Shown here: positions 16,903 through 26,258 of the stretch, in pieces
Numbering within the stretch: position 1 is the first letter of the stretch
Layout: every line of letters starts with the position of its first letter
Assembly (NCBI RefSeq): GCF_029269825.1
Contig: NZ_JARJHU010000001.1
Location: 819,194-883,193, forward strand
Source: Pedobacter sp. JY14-1
Lineage (GTDB): Bacteria > Bacteroidota > Bacteroidia > Sphingobacteriales > Sphingobacteriaceae
Length of the DNA: 64,000 nt
Direction: 5' to 3'
Program-made: the position numbers and the translations under genes
Notes under the pieces: generated by a model
Seen by the model: the letters and a program-made list of their open reading frames with translations, nothing else
What the model was told of the DNA's origin: nothing
Database searches by the model: none

Positions 16903-17928
16903 ATGCCATCGCTGACTGCCGAAAACTTAATTATTGCATTAAAAAAACTTAATACTTTTATCGGCAGTCCTGATGAAGCATTCCAGGCAAAAATAAGGCT
17001 GGCTGCACTTGCCAACAGCTGGTTCACACCCGAGGCAGTCGAACTGGCACTAGGCGGCATCCGGGAGATGCTGAATGAGGAAGACCTGCATCAGTGGTTC
17101 TCAGGCATCCGGATCGCTGCACGCCCCCAACGCATTGGACTGATTCTGGCCGGCAACATTCCCATGGTAGGTTTCCATGACGTGTTGTGCGTCCTTGCAA
17201 CAGGTAACACTGCGTTGATCAAGCTGTCTTCGTCTGATGACAAACTATTGCCTGCAGTGCTCGATAAACTGACCGGATTTGAACCGGGGCTGCGGGAACG
17301 GATCGTATACACAGACAGGCTGAAGGATTTTGATGCGGTAATCGCCACAGGCAGCAATAATACTTCACGCTATTTCGAGTATTATTTTGGAAAAGTACCA
17401 AACATCATCCGCAGGAACAGGAACAGTGTAGCGATACTCACGGGGGAGGAAAGTCCAGAGGAGATCGCTGCGCTGGGGCATGACATTTTTGATTACTTCG
17501 GAATGGGTTGCAGAAATGTATCTAAGGTTTATCTCCCTTCAGATTATGATGTCTCAAAGCTCTTTGTTCCGCTCGAGTCTTACAAAGGGATCATCAACCA
17601 TTTCAAGTACAATAACAATTACGACTACAACAAGTCTATCTACCTGGTCAACCAGACCCTACATTACGACAACGGCTTCCTTTTGCTGAAGGAAGACCAG
17701 GCTATTGCTTCTCCCCTTGCCGTAGTTTATTTTGAGTACTATGACACGCTTGACAGTGTGATTAGTGCATTAAACGAAAGACGTGACGAAATACAGTGCG
17801 TGACCGGAAGACTTTCGGGAGACTGCGGCCTGCCCATAGTAAATTTCGGGCAGAGCCAGCATCCCAGGTTATGGGATTATGCCGACGAGGTAAATACCAT
17901 TACCTTTCTGTGTGCATTGCAGGATTAG
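16903..17928 (+). CDS. LuxC-type acyl-CoA (fatty acyl) reductase family protein
   Basis: 341-aa aldehyde-dehydrogenase-superfamily protein of the LuxC acyl-CoA reductase family. The cofactor-side motif 'IGLILAGNIPMVGFHDVL' and the segment 'AVIATGSNNTSRYFEYYFG' are characteristic, and the likely nucleophile is Cys203 in 'FGMGCRNVSKVYLP'. LuxC proteins reduce activated fatty acids to aldehydes; at 341 aa this lacks part of the canonical ~480-residue length, which is usual for Bacteroidota homologues. Divergently transcribed from a ferredoxin across 76 bp, a conserved-looking pair that could share redox chemistry (inference). Confidence 0.82.
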   Translation: MPSLTAENLIIALKKLNTFIGSPDEAFQAKIRLAALANSWFTPEAVELALGGIREMLNEEDLHQWFSGIRIAARPQRIGLILAGNIPMVGFHDVLCVLATGNTALIKLSSSDDKLLPAVLDKLTGFEPGLRERIVYTDRLKDFDAVIATGSNNTSRYFEYYFGKVPNIIRRNRNSVAILTGEESPEEIAALGHDIFDYFGMGCRNVSKVYLPSDYDVSKLFVPLESYKGIINHFKYNNNYDYNKSIYLVNQTLHYDNGFLLLKEDQAIASPLAVVYFEYYDTLDSVISALNERRDEIQCVTGRLSGDCGLPIVNFGQSQHPRLWDYADEVNTITFLCALQD

Positions 17929-17966
17929 CCTGAAAATGTTATCTTGTATGGTCAATCCTAAACAAA

Positions 17967-19880
17967 TTGACATGCAGGGACCTGAAACCACTTATCTTAC
18001 TTTTTTCACTGATTTTTTGCGCTTCCTTTGCCGCTCTTGCTCAGGTATGTACCGGTTCTTTGGGCGATCCTGTAGTCAATATTGATTTCGGAAGGGGTTC
18101 GTCTCAGTTTGGACCTCCTTTTAGCAACAGTAATTATAAATTTGTCACGAAAAGCCCCGAAGACGGTGAGTACACCATTGCACAATCCACGATAGGCATG
18201 AACCGGGGCTGGTACACGATTTATAATCATACTCCCGGAGATTTTAACGGCTATATGATGATCGTAAACGCAGATTACGATCCTGGTGTCTTCTATGAAT
18301 CCAGTTCCGCTATTTCCCTCTGCCCTAATACAACCTATGAATTTGCGGCCTGGGTGATCAATATGCTCCGGAATGAAGGCGGCAATAAACCGAATATTAC
18401 GTTCTCCATTCTTTCGGTAGACGGCCAGGTATTGCAGACGTACAACACGGGTGACCTTCGCAATAACAACCCGGTATGGACCCAATACGGCTTTCTGTTT
18501 ACCACTACCAGCGGTGGCGAGGTAAAGATCAGGATGGTCAACAATGGTCCGGGGGGCGGTGGCAATGACATTGCCATTGATGACATTACGTTCAGGCCAT
18601 GCGGCCCTTTGATCACCGCCAGGGCAGGCACAAGCAATACTGCAACCACAGATATCTGTGAGCATTCCAATTCGTCGGTAAAACTAAGCACAGATATAGA
18701 GGGGGGATCTGCCACATTAAAATACCAATGGCAACGGTCCGCCGGTGCAGACTGGATAGACATCCCAGGTGAAACCGGGACAGAAATGGAAGTAAAATTT
18801 ACGGATGCCCAGCTGGGTGTCTACCAATACCGTATGGTAGTAGCCGAACCTCAGAACTTCAACTCCCCTGATTGTCGCACGTCATCGCCAACATTAACGA
18901 TCCGTGTAAATAAGCCCCCGGTACTGGAAGCAATGAGCAACGGGCCAGTTTGTGTAGGAGATAATATTATCCTGGATATCAACATTATACCTAATAAAAT
19001 CGAATGGAGGGACCCTGCGGGGAAAGTGATCGCAGACACCAGGACACCCGTCATCTATAATGCGACACATGGAATGCAGGGAACCTATACCGCTTATGCA
19101 AGGATCGGCGGATGCGATGTCAGCGCCGCTGTCGATGTCAAAATTGTGGACCCGCCGGTTCCGAAAGTAACCGGAGACACACAGGTATGCACCGGTTCCC
19201 AGGTACAACTGGAGGCTTCCGGCGGAGACCATTACAGCTGGGAGCCTGCACTTGGGCTTTCTGATCCGAATATTGCAAATCCTATGGCGTCCCCGCCCGT
19301 GACCACGGTATATACGGTAAAAGTGTACAGGGGTACCTGCTTTCGCACGGCGCAGGTAAGGGTACAGGTCAATAAATCTCCGGTGGCAGATGCCGGTCCG
19401 GACAGAAAATCCCTCCTGGGCAATTACACCACGCTGAGCGGAAAGGCCAGTGGTGACGGCATCTATTTTTCCTGGAGCCCGGAGACAGGTGTAGCCGACC
19501 CGAGATCGCTGAATCCTAAGGTGACGCCGCCGCAAAGCATGACTTATACGCTCAGTGTATATTCCAGCCTGGGTTGTGAAGTGGCCAGAGACGAGGTCTT
19601 CGTACAGGTATATGATAAGATGGTGATCCCCTCTGCCTTCAGCCCGAACAATGACCAGGTAAACGATACCTGGAATATTACGGCGATAGACGCTTTTGAA
19701 GAGCCTGTGGTGAAAGTGGTAAATCGCTACGGCGAAACTGTATTTGAAAGTAAAGGTTATTTAAAGCCATGGGACGGCAAGCGCGGGGGACAAGACCTTC
19801 CGACGGGGGTGTATTATTATTTCATCCGTCTGCGCGAAGAGGTAGAACCGCTCACCGGATCGGTGATGATCATCAGATAG
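17967..19880 (+). CDS. Secreted PKD/Ig-like protein with type IX secretion (type B) sorting domain
   Basis: 637 aa. Signal peptide ends near 'FAALAQ' (residue ~26). About residues 27-210 form a jelly-roll-like region ('VNIDFGRGSSQFGPP', 'IAIDDITFRPCG'), followed by Ig/PKD-like repeats with paired cysteines, and a C-terminal gliding-motility-type domain beginning 'IPSAFSPNNDQVNDTW' and ending 'GSVMIIR'. That last domain targets proteins through the type IX secretion system to the cell surface (T9SS type B). The only usable in-frame start is TTG 17967. Its substrate or ligand is unknown; the repeats suggest adhesion or polysaccharide binding. Confidence 0.88.
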   Translation: MTCRDLKPLILLFSLIFCASFAALAQVCTGSLGDPVVNIDFGRGSSQFGPPFSNSNYKFVTKSPEDGEYTIAQSTIGMNRGWYTIYNHTPGDFNGYMMIVNADYDPGVFYESSSAISLCPNTTYEFAAWVINMLRNEGGNKPNITFSILSVDGQVLQTYNTGDLRNNNPVWTQYGFLFTTTSGGEVKIRMVNNGPGGGGNDIAIDDITFRPCGPLITARAGTSNTATTDICEHSNSSVKLSTDIEGGSATLKYQWQRSAGADWIDIPGETGTEMEVKFTDAQLGVYQYRMVVAEPQNFNSPDCRTSSPTLTIRVNKPPVLEAMSNGPVCVGDNIILDINIIPNKIEWRDPAGKVIADTRTPVIYNATHGMQGTYTAYARIGGCDVSAAVDVKIVDPPVPKVTGDTQVCTGSQVQLEASGGDHYSWEPALGLSDPNIANPMASPPVTTVYTVKVYRGTCFRTAQVRVQVNKSPVADAGPDRKSLLGNYTTLSGKASGDGIYFSWSPETGVADPRSLNPKVTPPQSMTYTLSVYSSLGCEVARDEVFVQVYDKMVIPSAFSPNNDQVNDTWNITAIDAFEEPVVKVVNRYGETVFESKGYLKPWDGKRGGQDLPTGVYYYFIRLREEVEPLTGSVMIIR

Positions 19881-19906
19881 ATGCCTTATTTCTCATTTGG
19901 AAATAC

Positions 19907-19914
19907 TATTTTTG
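19907..19914 (+). promoter_or_regulatory. -7 box TATTTTTG, 5 nt before the small-protein ATG
   Basis: Exact TAnnTTTG match followed by ACCTG and then ATG at 19920. This supports 19920 rather than 19881 as the start of the next gene and predicts a near-leaderless mRNA for the small protein and ftsE. Confidence 0.55.
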
Positions 19915-19919
19915 ACCTG

Positions 19920-20123
19920 ATGTATGTTATTAAAGTCAAGGGTATTGCCAAAATACCGGATTATGTGCAGTTAAGGGACGAAAAGTTCACCTTACTCGCG
20001 TATTTCCGTGTGGACCGGCCAGACAAATCACTGGACAAGCTGGGACTGGGCGATAAACTTGGTTATATTATGGAAGTCGTTCATGATCTGCCCTTTGGCA
20101 AGATCGCTAAAATTGATATTTGA
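19920..20123 (+). CDS. Small conserved-looking protein ahead of ftsE, unknown function
   Basis: 67 aa from ATG 19920 ('MYVIKVKGIAKIPDYVQLRDE...'), a mixed alpha/beta-looking, soluble sequence with no signal peptide or known motif. An in-frame ATG at 19881 sits directly after the previous stop codon and would add 13 residues, but those bases contain a perfect -7 box, so the downstream ATG is preferred. It ends one base before the ftsE start, so the two are probably translated together. I do not recognise a biochemical function. Confidence 0.65.
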   Translation: MYVIKVKGIAKIPDYVQLRDEKFTLLAYFRVDRPDKSLDKLGLGDKLGYIMEVVHDLPFGKIAKIDI

Positions 20124-20124
20124 A

Positions 20125-20808
20125 ATGACAGGAAACGCAGTTATCAACCTGAGGAAAGTAGACGTATTTCAGCAAAAGCACCTGGTGCTGTCGGATGTTA
20201 ATCTGAATATAGATAAGGGAGAGTTTGTATTCCTGATCGGACAGACTGGTTCGGGAAAGAGCAGTTTATTGAAGATCATCTACGGCGACCTGCACATCGG
20301 CAATGGTGACGGTATTGTAGCCGGCTTTGATCTTCGCAATCTTTCTAATAAGGAGGTACCCTACCTGCGCCGCAAGCTGGGCATCGTTTTCCAGGACTTC
20401 CAGCTGCTGACTGACCGTACGGTAGAAAAAAACCTGGAATTTGTGCTCAAAGCAACCGGCTGGACGGACAAGGCACTGATCGCCGAGCGCATAAAGGACG
20501 TGCTCGAAAAAGTAGGCCTGAGGTCTAAGATAAAAAAAATGCCGCACGAGCTTTCGGGTGGTGAGCAGCAGCGTGTGGTAATTGCCAGAGCTTTGCTGAA
20601 TACCCCCGAGATCATTCTGGCAGATGAACCCACAGGCAACCTGGACCCTGATACCTCTGAGGAAATTGTACTGCTGCTGAAACAGATCAGCCAGAGTGGC
20701 ACAGCTGTACTAATGGCCACGCATGACTACCATATCATCAGGACCATGCCTTCCCGGATTATCAAATGCGAGGGTGGCATCGTACACGAAGATGCCCAGA
20801 TTGTATAA
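20125..20808 (+). CDS. ftsE: FtsE-like ABC transporter ATPase
   Basis: 227-aa ABC ATPase. Walker A 'GQTGSGKSSLLK', Q-loop 'FQDFQLL', signature 'LSGGEQQRVVIARAL', Walker B 'IILADEPTGNLDP' and H-loop 'MATHDYHII' are all intact. The size and the 'DRTVEKNLEFVLKATGW' region fit FtsE/LolD-type ATPases; FtsE with FtsX couples ATP to periplasmic cell-wall hydrolases at division. Start ATG 20125; the frame extends to 20008 but overlaps the small gene. FtsX is not adjacent (the next gene is grpE), so the membrane partner must be elsewhere. Confidence 0.88.
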   Translation: MTGNAVINLRKVDVFQQKHLVLSDVNLNIDKGEFVFLIGQTGSGKSSLLKIIYGDLHIGNGDGIVAGFDLRNLSNKEVPYLRRKLGIVFQDFQLLTDRTVEKNLEFVLKATGWTDKALIAERIKDVLEKVGLRSKIKKMPHELSGGEQQRVVIARALLNTPEIILADEPTGNLDPDTSEEIVLLLKQISQSGTAVLMATHDYHIIRTMPSRIIKCEGGIVHEDAQIV

Positions 20809-20903
20809 CCTGTCCGGCCAGGGCATCTGACAAAACATTCGTTTTCAGCATTATCGTCAGTCAGCTGCAGTATAAACTGACAGCATGGCCTGAAAATGAC
20901 CAT

Positions 20904-20919
20904 TGGCAAAAATTTTGAA
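20904..20919 (+). promoter_or_regulatory. Possible sigma-54-type -24/-12 element before grpE
   Basis: TGGCAAAAATTTTGAA has GG (20905-20906) and GA (20917-20918) exactly 10 nt apart, the sigma-54 GG-N10-GC spacing but with GA for GC. It is 26 nt before the grpE ATG. No TAnnTTTG box is seen in this 137-bp gap. Confidence 0.3.
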
Positions 20920-20945
20920 CTTCATCAAAAAATTCTACTGATACT

Positions 20946-21533
20946 ATGTTTGGCAAGAAGAACAATCCTAACGAAGATAAAGTGAACCAGAACGAGACAC
21001 CATTGAATACAGATGAGCAAACTGTACCGGAAGAAGAAACGACTGCCGGGGAAACGGCAACGGAAGAAAAGGCTCCAGAGTTGTCCGCTGAAGAAAAATT
21101 ACAGCAGGAAGTAGCGGCACTGAATGATAAATACCTGCGCCTGTTTGCAGAGTTTGATAATTTTAAGCGCCGCACGCAAAAGGAGCGTATTGAATTATTG
21201 CAGACCGCAGGAAAGGATGTGATTGTTGCTCTTCTGCCCATACTGGACGACTTTGACCGTGCAAATAAAGCCATGGAAAGCGCCACTGATGTAGCTTCGA
21301 TCCGCGAGGGCGTCTCACTGGTCCATACCAAGCTGAAGAGCGTACTGGCACAGAAGGGCCTTAAAGAAATGGAAAGCATCAACCAGGTTTTTGATACCGA
21401 CAACCACGAGGCGATCACTAACGTGCCGGCACCTGCTGAAGAACTGAAAGGCAAGGTGATCGATGAGCTGGAAAAGGGTTATACATTGAACGATAAAGTG
21501 ATCCGCTTTGCCAAAGTGGTAGTGGGAAGTTAA
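20946..21533 (+). CDS. grpE: Nucleotide exchange factor GrpE
   Basis: 195 aa. An acidic disordered N-terminus (about 50 residues rich in Glu/Thr) leads into a long coiled-coil ('[34 protein letters not shown]') and a C-terminal beta domain ('[23 protein letters not shown]... [17 protein letters not shown]'). GrpE releases ADP from DnaK in the heat-shock chaperone cycle. ATG 20946; dnaJ follows after 4 bp, the usual Bacteroidota grpE-dnaJ pair. Confidence 0.95.
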   Translation: MFGKKNNPNEDKVNQNETPLNTDEQTVPEEETTAGETATEEKAPELSAEEKLQQEVAALNDKYLRLFAEFDNFKRRTQKERIELLQTAGKDVIVALLPILDDFDRANKAMESATDVASIREGVSLVHTKLKSVLAQKGLKEMESINQVFDTDNHEAITNVPAPAEELKGKVIDELEKGYTLNDKVIRFAKVVVGS

Positions 21534-21537
21534 TACT

Positions 21538-22686
21538 ATGAGCAAGAGAGACTATTATGATGTATTGGGTGTAGCCAGAAATGCATCTGCCGACGAGATC
21601 AAAAAGGCTTACCGCAAGCTGGCCATCAAATACCATCCTGATAAAAATCCGGGCGATAAGGCAGCTGAGGAAAGCTTTAAAGAAGCAGCCGAGGCCTATG
21701 AAGTACTGAGTAATCCGGAAAAGAAGCAGCGGTATGACCATTACGGCCATGCCGGTGTAGGTGGTGGAGGATATAGCGGCGGAGGTATGAACATGGAAGA
21801 TATTTTCAGCCAGTTTGGTGATATCTTCGGAGGTGGAAGCCCTTTTGAAAGCTTCTTTGGCGGTGGTGGCCAGCAACGCGGCGGAAGGCGTGTTGCTAAA
21901 GGCAGTAACCTCCGAATTAAAGTAAAACTAACGCTTGAGGAAATTGCCAATGGCACTGAGAAAAAGATCAAGGTAAACAAGCAGATTACCTGCAAGACCT
22001 GTGACGGTACAGGTGCCAGAGACCGCAGTTCAATAAGTACTTGCTCAACCTGTGGCGGAAGCGGTGCAGTGCGCAGGGTGACCAATACCATACTTGGGCA
22101 GATGCAGACCACATCTACCTGTCCTACCTGTAACGGAAGCGGACAGCAGGTCACTGCCAAATGCACTGCATGTCATGGAGACGGAACAGTCAGGGGCGAA
22201 GAAACCATCACGATCAATATACCTGCGGGTGTAAGTGACGGCATGCAGTTGAGCATGAGTGGTAAGGGCAATGCAGCACCTAATGGCGGCATTCCCGGTG
22301 ATCTGATCATCCTCATTGAGGAAATCCCGCACGAGACATTAAAGCGGGAAGGCAACAATATTGTTTATGACATGCACATCTCTATTGTAGATGCTGCCCT
22401 GGGTTATAGCGCAGAGGTACCAACCATTGACGGAAAGGCCAAGATTAAGATTGAACCGGGTACCCAAAGTGGCAAGCTGCTGCGCCTGAAAGGAAAAGGT
22501 ATCCCGGAGATCAATTCTTACCACCGTGGGGATGAGATCATCCATGTAAACATCTGGACACCCAAGGCACTGAATGCTGAGGAAAGGGCTATCTTAGAGA
22601 AATTACGTGACTCTCCAAACTTCAAACCACAGCCGGGAAAACATGACAAGAGCTTCTTTGAAAAAATGAAGGAGTATTTTGAATAA
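21538..22686 (+). CDS. dnaJ: Chaperone DnaJ
   Basis: 382 aa with the full type-I layout: J domain (residues 1-70, with HPD in '[10 protein letters not shown]'), Gly-rich linker (about 75-125), four CxxCxGxG zinc repeats ('CKTCDGTG', 'CSTCGGSG', 'CPTCNGSG', 'CTACHGDG') and the C-terminal substrate-binding domains. It stimulates DnaK ATPase and delivers unfolded clients. Four bases after grpE, followed by a strong terminator. Confidence 0.97.
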   Translation: MSKRDYYDVLGVARNASADEIKKAYRKLAIKYHPDKNPGDKAAEESFKEAAEAYEVLSNPEKKQRYDHYGHAGVGGGGYSGGGMNMEDIFSQFGDIFGGGSPFESFFGGGGQQRGGRRVAKGSNLRIKVKLTLEEIANGTEKKIKVNKQITCKTCDGTGARDRSSISTCSTCGGSGAVRRVTNTILGQMQTTSTCPTCNGSGQQVTAKCTACHGDGTVRGEETITINIPAGVSDGMQLSMSGKGNAAPNGGIPGDLIILIEEIPHETLKREGNNIVYDMHISIVDAALGYSAEVPTIDGKAKIKIEPGTQSGKLLRLKGKGIPEINSYHRGDEIIHVNIWTPKALNAEERAILEKLRDSPNFKPQPGKHDKSFFEKMKEYFE

Positions 22687-22694
22687 ATAAGTAA

Positions 22695-22737
22695 TGCATA
22701 AAAAAAGCCGCCTTTAAAAGGTGGCTTTTTTTATGCA
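22695..22737. terminator. Strong terminator after dnaJ
   Basis: A 21-bp inverted repeat with a single G:T wobble; the core is GCCGCCTTT / AAAGGTGGC with a 1-nt spacer, flanked by an A7 tract on the left and a T7 tract on the right. Bidirectional in form. Confidence 0.93.
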
Positions 22738-22812
22738 CCAAACTTTCGGGGCCCGCAAGTTGTTCTAGTCATCGGTCTGCGCTTATGGCAGCATTAAGCG
22801 GGCATTAACAAT

Positions 22813-23928
22813 ATGACTAAACTACAGCGAAGTACCTATACATTACTGTTTCTCTTCCTAGGATTTGCAGGGCTTTATTTTGGCAGGGAATTCCTGATAC
22901 CTGTCGCACTCTCCGCAGTATTTTCCATGCTGTTCATCAGACTTTGCAACTGGCTGGAGAACAACAACCCTGCCAACGGGCGGCGCAGCAGGCTACGCCT
23001 CAGCCGTCCCGTGGCGGCATTGATCTGTATCCTGCTCTTTGCAATTGCAATCGGGCTGATCGTCTTCCTCCTCTCCTGGCAATTGAATGGCTTCGCTGAA
23101 AACGTTGATCAAATGAAACACCGGCTTACCGAGATGTTATCTTCTCTGCAGAGATGGCTTCAGGAAAAAGTAGGCATTGATCCCCGGACACAGGAAGAAA
23201 TGGTTAAAACACAGGCCGCAAGTGCTTCCGGGAATCAAAACATAGTGGCTGGTTTTGCTGCAAAGCTATTCAGTATCCTGGTAAATTCTGTTCTGCTGCT
23301 GGTGTACATGTTTCTCTTCCTGTTATATCGCTCACACATTAAGAAGTTTATAATGAAACTGGTAGCTGCATCCGAAAAAGGAGAGACGCAGGACGTCGTA
23401 CACCAGGCTGGAAAAGTTGCTCAGCAGTACCTAAGCGGACTGGGAGCCATGATTGTTATACTCTGGATCATGTACGGGATCGGCTTCTCACTTGTTGGTG
23501 TCCGGAGCGCACTATTCTTTGCAGTACTTTGTGGTATATTAGAAATAGTACCCTTTGTCGGCAATCTTACGGGAACTTTCATTACCATATTGGCCGTAGT
23601 CGCCCAGGGTGGAGACAGCCGCATGATGATCGGGGTTGTTTTCGTATATGCAATGGTACAATTCATACAGACCTATATTCTAGAACCTCTTGTTGTCGGC
23701 GGGCAGGTGCGCATTAACCCGTTATTTACCATCATGGGTATCGTATTGGGTGAAACACTGTGGGGCATTGCTGGCATGATCCTGGCGATACCAATGCTTG
23801 GCATCGTAAAGATTATCTGCGATCATATAGAAGGATTGAAACCCTACGGATTCCTGATCGGCACCCCTGATCCGGGAAAAAAACAGATGGATTTCTTAGG
23901 TTGGGCAAAAAAAATCCTTATAAAATGA
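22813..23928 (+). CDS. AI-2E family transporter (YdiK/TqsA/PerM-like permease)
   Basis: 371-aa integral membrane protein with about seven to eight hydrophobic segments: two at the N-terminus (residues 8-50), one near 70-95, an amphipathic soluble segment (about 100-145), then the conserved C-terminal block including 'GILEIVPFVGNLTG' and 'FIQTYILEPLVVGGQVRINPL'. The family exports small molecules (AI-2, indole, sodium/proton exchange in some members); the substrate here is unknown. The stop codon overlaps the next ATG (ATGA at 23925-23928). Confidence 0.88.
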   Translation: MTKLQRSTYTLLFLFLGFAGLYFGREFLIPVALSAVFSMLFIRLCNWLENNNPANGRRSRLRLSRPVAALICILLFAIAIGLIVFLLSWQLNGFAENVDQMKHRLTEMLSSLQRWLQEKVGIDPRTQEEMVKTQAASASGNQNIVAGFAAKLFSILVNSVLLLVYMFLFLLYRSHIKKFIMKLVAASEKGETQDVVHQAGKVAQQYLSGLGAMIVILWIMYGIGFSLVGVRSALFFAVLCGILEIVPFVGNLTGTFITILAVVAQGGDSRMMIGVVFVYAMVQFIQTYILEPLVVGGQVRINPLFTIMGIVLGETLWGIAGMILAIPMLGIVKIICDHIEGLKPYGFLIGTPDPGKKQMDFLGWAKKILIK

Positions 23929-24653
23929 CCACAGAATGGAAGATTGGTTGCTCCGGCTATCATTACCAGGATTGGAAAGGCCCCTTTTATCCTGAAAGCA
24001 TGCCACAGCGCCTGTGGCTGGAATATTATTGCAGACATTTCAATACGCTGGAGATCAATTCTTCATTTTACAGACAACCAACAGTAAAGACTTTCAGCAA
24101 CTGGTTTGACAACAGCCCTGCAGATTTTCTCTTCAGTGTAAAAGCCCCCAGGACAATTACGCATTATAAAAAATTTGTAAGCGTTTCAGAGGAACTGAAT
24201 GTATTTTATGATACCATGACTGAAGGGCTTGGACACAAGCTTGGTGCCGTATTGTTTCAAATGCCCCCAGGTTTCTTCTATACAAGGGAAAGGCTTGACC
24301 TGGTCATCAGCAGTATGCGGCCCGGTTATGAAAATATATTGGAGGCCCGGCACGAAAGCTGGTGGAATGAGGCCGCATTCCGTGACCTGGCAGCTTCCGG
24401 CATCACTTTCAGCGGGATCAGTTATCCGAGTCACCTTCCGGATGCCATTATACAAAATAACGATCCTGTATATTACCGTTTCCACGGCAGGCCGGTACTT
24501 TATAAATCAGCATATACGCTGGCTGAACTGGAAGGATTTATTAAAGAGACCAGTAAAGGGCAAAAAAAGACATATGTCTACTTTAACAATACCTGGGGCG
24601 GAGCAGCCTTAAAAAACGCACAGGAACTCATCCGGCTGACCCGGCTAGCATAG
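23925..24653 (+). CDS. DUF72 (YecE-like) TIM-barrel protein
   Basis: 242 aa from ATG 23925, which overlaps the upstream stop. Typical DUF72 sequence: 'WKIGCSGYHYQDWKGPFYPE', 'FNTLEINSSFYRQP', 'FSVKAPRTITH', 'LGAVLFQMPPGF', 'YYRFHGRPVLY', 'YVYFNNTWGGAALKNA'. YecE/DUF72 proteins are barrel-fold proteins with no firmly assigned reaction. A longer frame from 23901 would lie in the upstream gene. Translational coupling to an AI-2E permease may be only a matter of packing. Confidence 0.88.
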   Translation: MTTEWKIGCSGYHYQDWKGPFYPESMPQRLWLEYYCRHFNTLEINSSFYRQPTVKTFSNWFDNSPADFLFSVKAPRTITHYKKFVSVSEELNVFYDTMTEGLGHKLGAVLFQMPPGFFYTRERLDLVISSMRPGYENILEARHESWWNEAAFRDLAASGITFSGISYPSHLPDAIIQNNDPVYYRFHGRPVLYKSAYTLAELEGFIKETSKGQKKTYVYFNNTWGGAALKNAQELIRLTRLA

Positions 24654-24670
24654 ATTGCCAACTGATTTAA

Positions 24671-24678
24671 TAGCTTTG
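24671..24678 (+). promoter_or_regulatory. -7 box TAGCTTTG before ppx/gppA
   Basis: Exact TAnnTTTG match, 14 nt before the ATG at 24693; a TTG lies at 24655-24657 but at a short 13-nt spacing. Confidence 0.45.
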
Positions 24679-24692
24679 CAAAAAAAATCATT

Positions 24693-25646
24693 ATGAAAGC
24701 TGCCGTTATCGACCTTGGGACCAATACCTTTCACCTGATCATTGCTGAACTTTACCCACCGGGAACAAGCCAAGACGGTTCTTTACCGCAAACATCAAAA
24801 TCCTTTAAAGTACTTTATAAAACCAATATTCCGGTCAGGCTCGGCCAGGGCCGCATCAACGACAATGTCATTATTCCTGAAGCTTTCGAAAGGGGGCTGG
24901 AAGCACTTAAAGCTTTCAGGAAAGAAATAGACAGGTATCAGGTAGATAAAGTACGTGCGATCGCCACCTCAGCCGTCCGTAATGCGTCAAACGGAAAGGA
25001 TTTTGTCACTGCAGCAAGTACAGAAACCGGTATTGTCATTGAAGTCATTACCGGTCAGCAGGAAGCAGAATACATCTATCACGGTGTCGAAGCCTCCGGA
25101 GCGATAAACGATACCTCACTGGTTATGGACATTGGCGGTGGAAGTACAGAATTTATCATTTGCAGTCCGGGGGAGCTTTTATGGAAAGACAGCTACGATA
25201 TAGGCGCTGCCCGCCTGATGCAGGCATACTTCAAAAGTGATCCGCTGAGCACGGCTGACCGCAGCCTCATCATCGACAAACTCGATGTCAGTCTAGAAGG
25301 ACTAAAATCGGCATGTATGGTCTACCAACCATCCAGTCTGATCGGATCAGCCGGGGCATTTGAAAGTTTTGCCGCCATGATCGATCCGGCATTGCAACTG
25401 GAAAAAACAGCCGCGGTGCTGCTGGACCTCGGGGAATACCACAACCTATCCACACGATTGCTCAGCTCCAGCCATGCAGAAAGAGAAAAAATGGAAGGGC
25501 TCATCCCACTGCGGGTAGATATGATCGTTATGGCATCGCTGCTCACCAGTTTCGTGACCGGGTTCGTACAACCAAAGCACCTTTACCTGTCTACCTATGA
25601 TCTCAAAATGGGTGTACTGGCTCAGATGGCCATCAATGCACGGTAA
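24693..25646 (+). CDS. Ppx/GppA-type exopolyphosphatase / pppGpp phosphatase
   Basis: 317-aa ASKHA-fold phosphatase. The phosphate loops are 'AVIDLGTNTFHLIIAE' at the N-terminus and 'LVMDIGGGSTEFIIC' near residue 147; 'ATSAVRNASNG' is the other conserved strip. This short form lacks the C-terminal HD-like domains of E. coli Ppx, as in many Bacteroidota. It should hydrolyse polyphosphate or pppGpp; the sequence does not decide which. Its last 25 bases overlap the convergent maf gene. Confidence 0.9.
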   Translation: MKAAVIDLGTNTFHLIIAELYPPGTSQDGSLPQTSKSFKVLYKTNIPVRLGQGRINDNVIIPEAFERGLEALKAFRKEIDRYQVDKVRAIATSAVRNASNGKDFVTAASTETGIVIEVITGQQEAEYIYHGVEASGAINDTSLVMDIGGGSTEFIICSPGELLWKDSYDIGAARLMQAYFKSDPLSTADRSLIIDKLDVSLEGLKSACMVYQPSSLIGSAGAFESFAAMIDPALQLEKTAAVLLDLGEYHNLSTRLLSSSHAEREKMEGLIPLRVDMIVMASLLTSFVTGFVQPKHLYLSTYDLKMGVLAQMAINAR

Positions 25647-26191
25647 AGCCGTTCGGTAGGTAGACCCATTACATTGGTATAAGAGCCTGTGATCTTCTCT
25701 ACCGCTATCATGCCGATCCAATCCTGAATACCGTAGGCTCCTGCCTTGTCAAAGGGTTTAAAGGTATCAATATAGTATTCAATCTGTTCACTGGTCAGAC
25801 CGCTGAAATAAACTTCGGTCAGGTCATAAAATGAGGTAGTCATACCCTTGTAAGCCAGTGTTACCCCGGTATATACTTCGTGCCTGGAACCAGAGAGCTG
25901 GCTAAGCATCCTGACGGCATCTGCCCTGTCCGAGGGCTTGCCCAGAATTTCACCTTCAAAGGCGACAATGGTATCGGCGGTAAGCACAATATGATCATCA
26001 TCAGTTCCCGCAAATGCCCTGGCCTTTTTATCAGATATGTAGACCGCTATATCTGCCGGGGAAAGTTCCTCAGGATAACTTTCATCTACCTCTTTTAAAA
26101 CGATACTGAACTCGAGCCCCATAGCCCGGAGCAATTCTTGTCTGCGGGGTGATTTGGAAGCAAGTACGATGGGTAAGGTCTGCTTGTACAT
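25622..26191 (-). CDS. maf: Maf-family nucleoside triphosphate pyrophosphatase
   Basis: 189 aa. The signature is 'VLASKSPRRQELLRAMG' at the N-terminus, with 'EVDESYPE' (metal-binding region) and 'LTADTIVAFEGEILGKP' downstream, then 'YTGVTLAYKG' and 'AGAYGIQDWIGMIAVEKI'. Maf proteins hydrolyse non-canonical or methylated NTPs (m7GTP, UTP, pseudo-UTP subtypes), cleaning the nucleotide pool. Convergent 25-bp overlap with ppx/gppA. Confidence 0.93.
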   Translation of the reverse strand: MYKQTLPIVLASKSPRRQELLRAMGLEFSIVLKEVDESYPEELSPADIAVYISDKKARAFAGTDDDHIVLTADTIVAFEGEILGKPSDRADAVRMLSQLSGSRHEVYTGVTLAYKGMTTSFYDLTEVYFSGLTSEQIEYYIDTFKPFDKAGAYGIQDWIGMIAVEKITGSYTNVMGLPTERLYRALMAI

Positions 26192-26203
26192 GGTGCTAAA
26201 ATA

Positions 26204-26234
26204 ATAAAAGCGGACTTGATAAGCCCGCTTTTAT
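26204..26234 (-). terminator. Terminator of the Spy-like gene
   Basis: A 14-bp stem (26204-26217 with 26221-26234, one mismatch, 3-nt loop) ending in TTTTAT on the minus strand, 25 bp downstream of the Spy-like stop codon. Confidence 0.82.
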
Positions 26235-26258
26235 TTGAATTACTCAACCTGTAAACAG

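Noticed and set aside
19881..19919. Upstream ATG for the small protein before ftsE
   Set aside because: A perfect -7 promoter box lies within these bases, so they are more likely non-coding for this gene.
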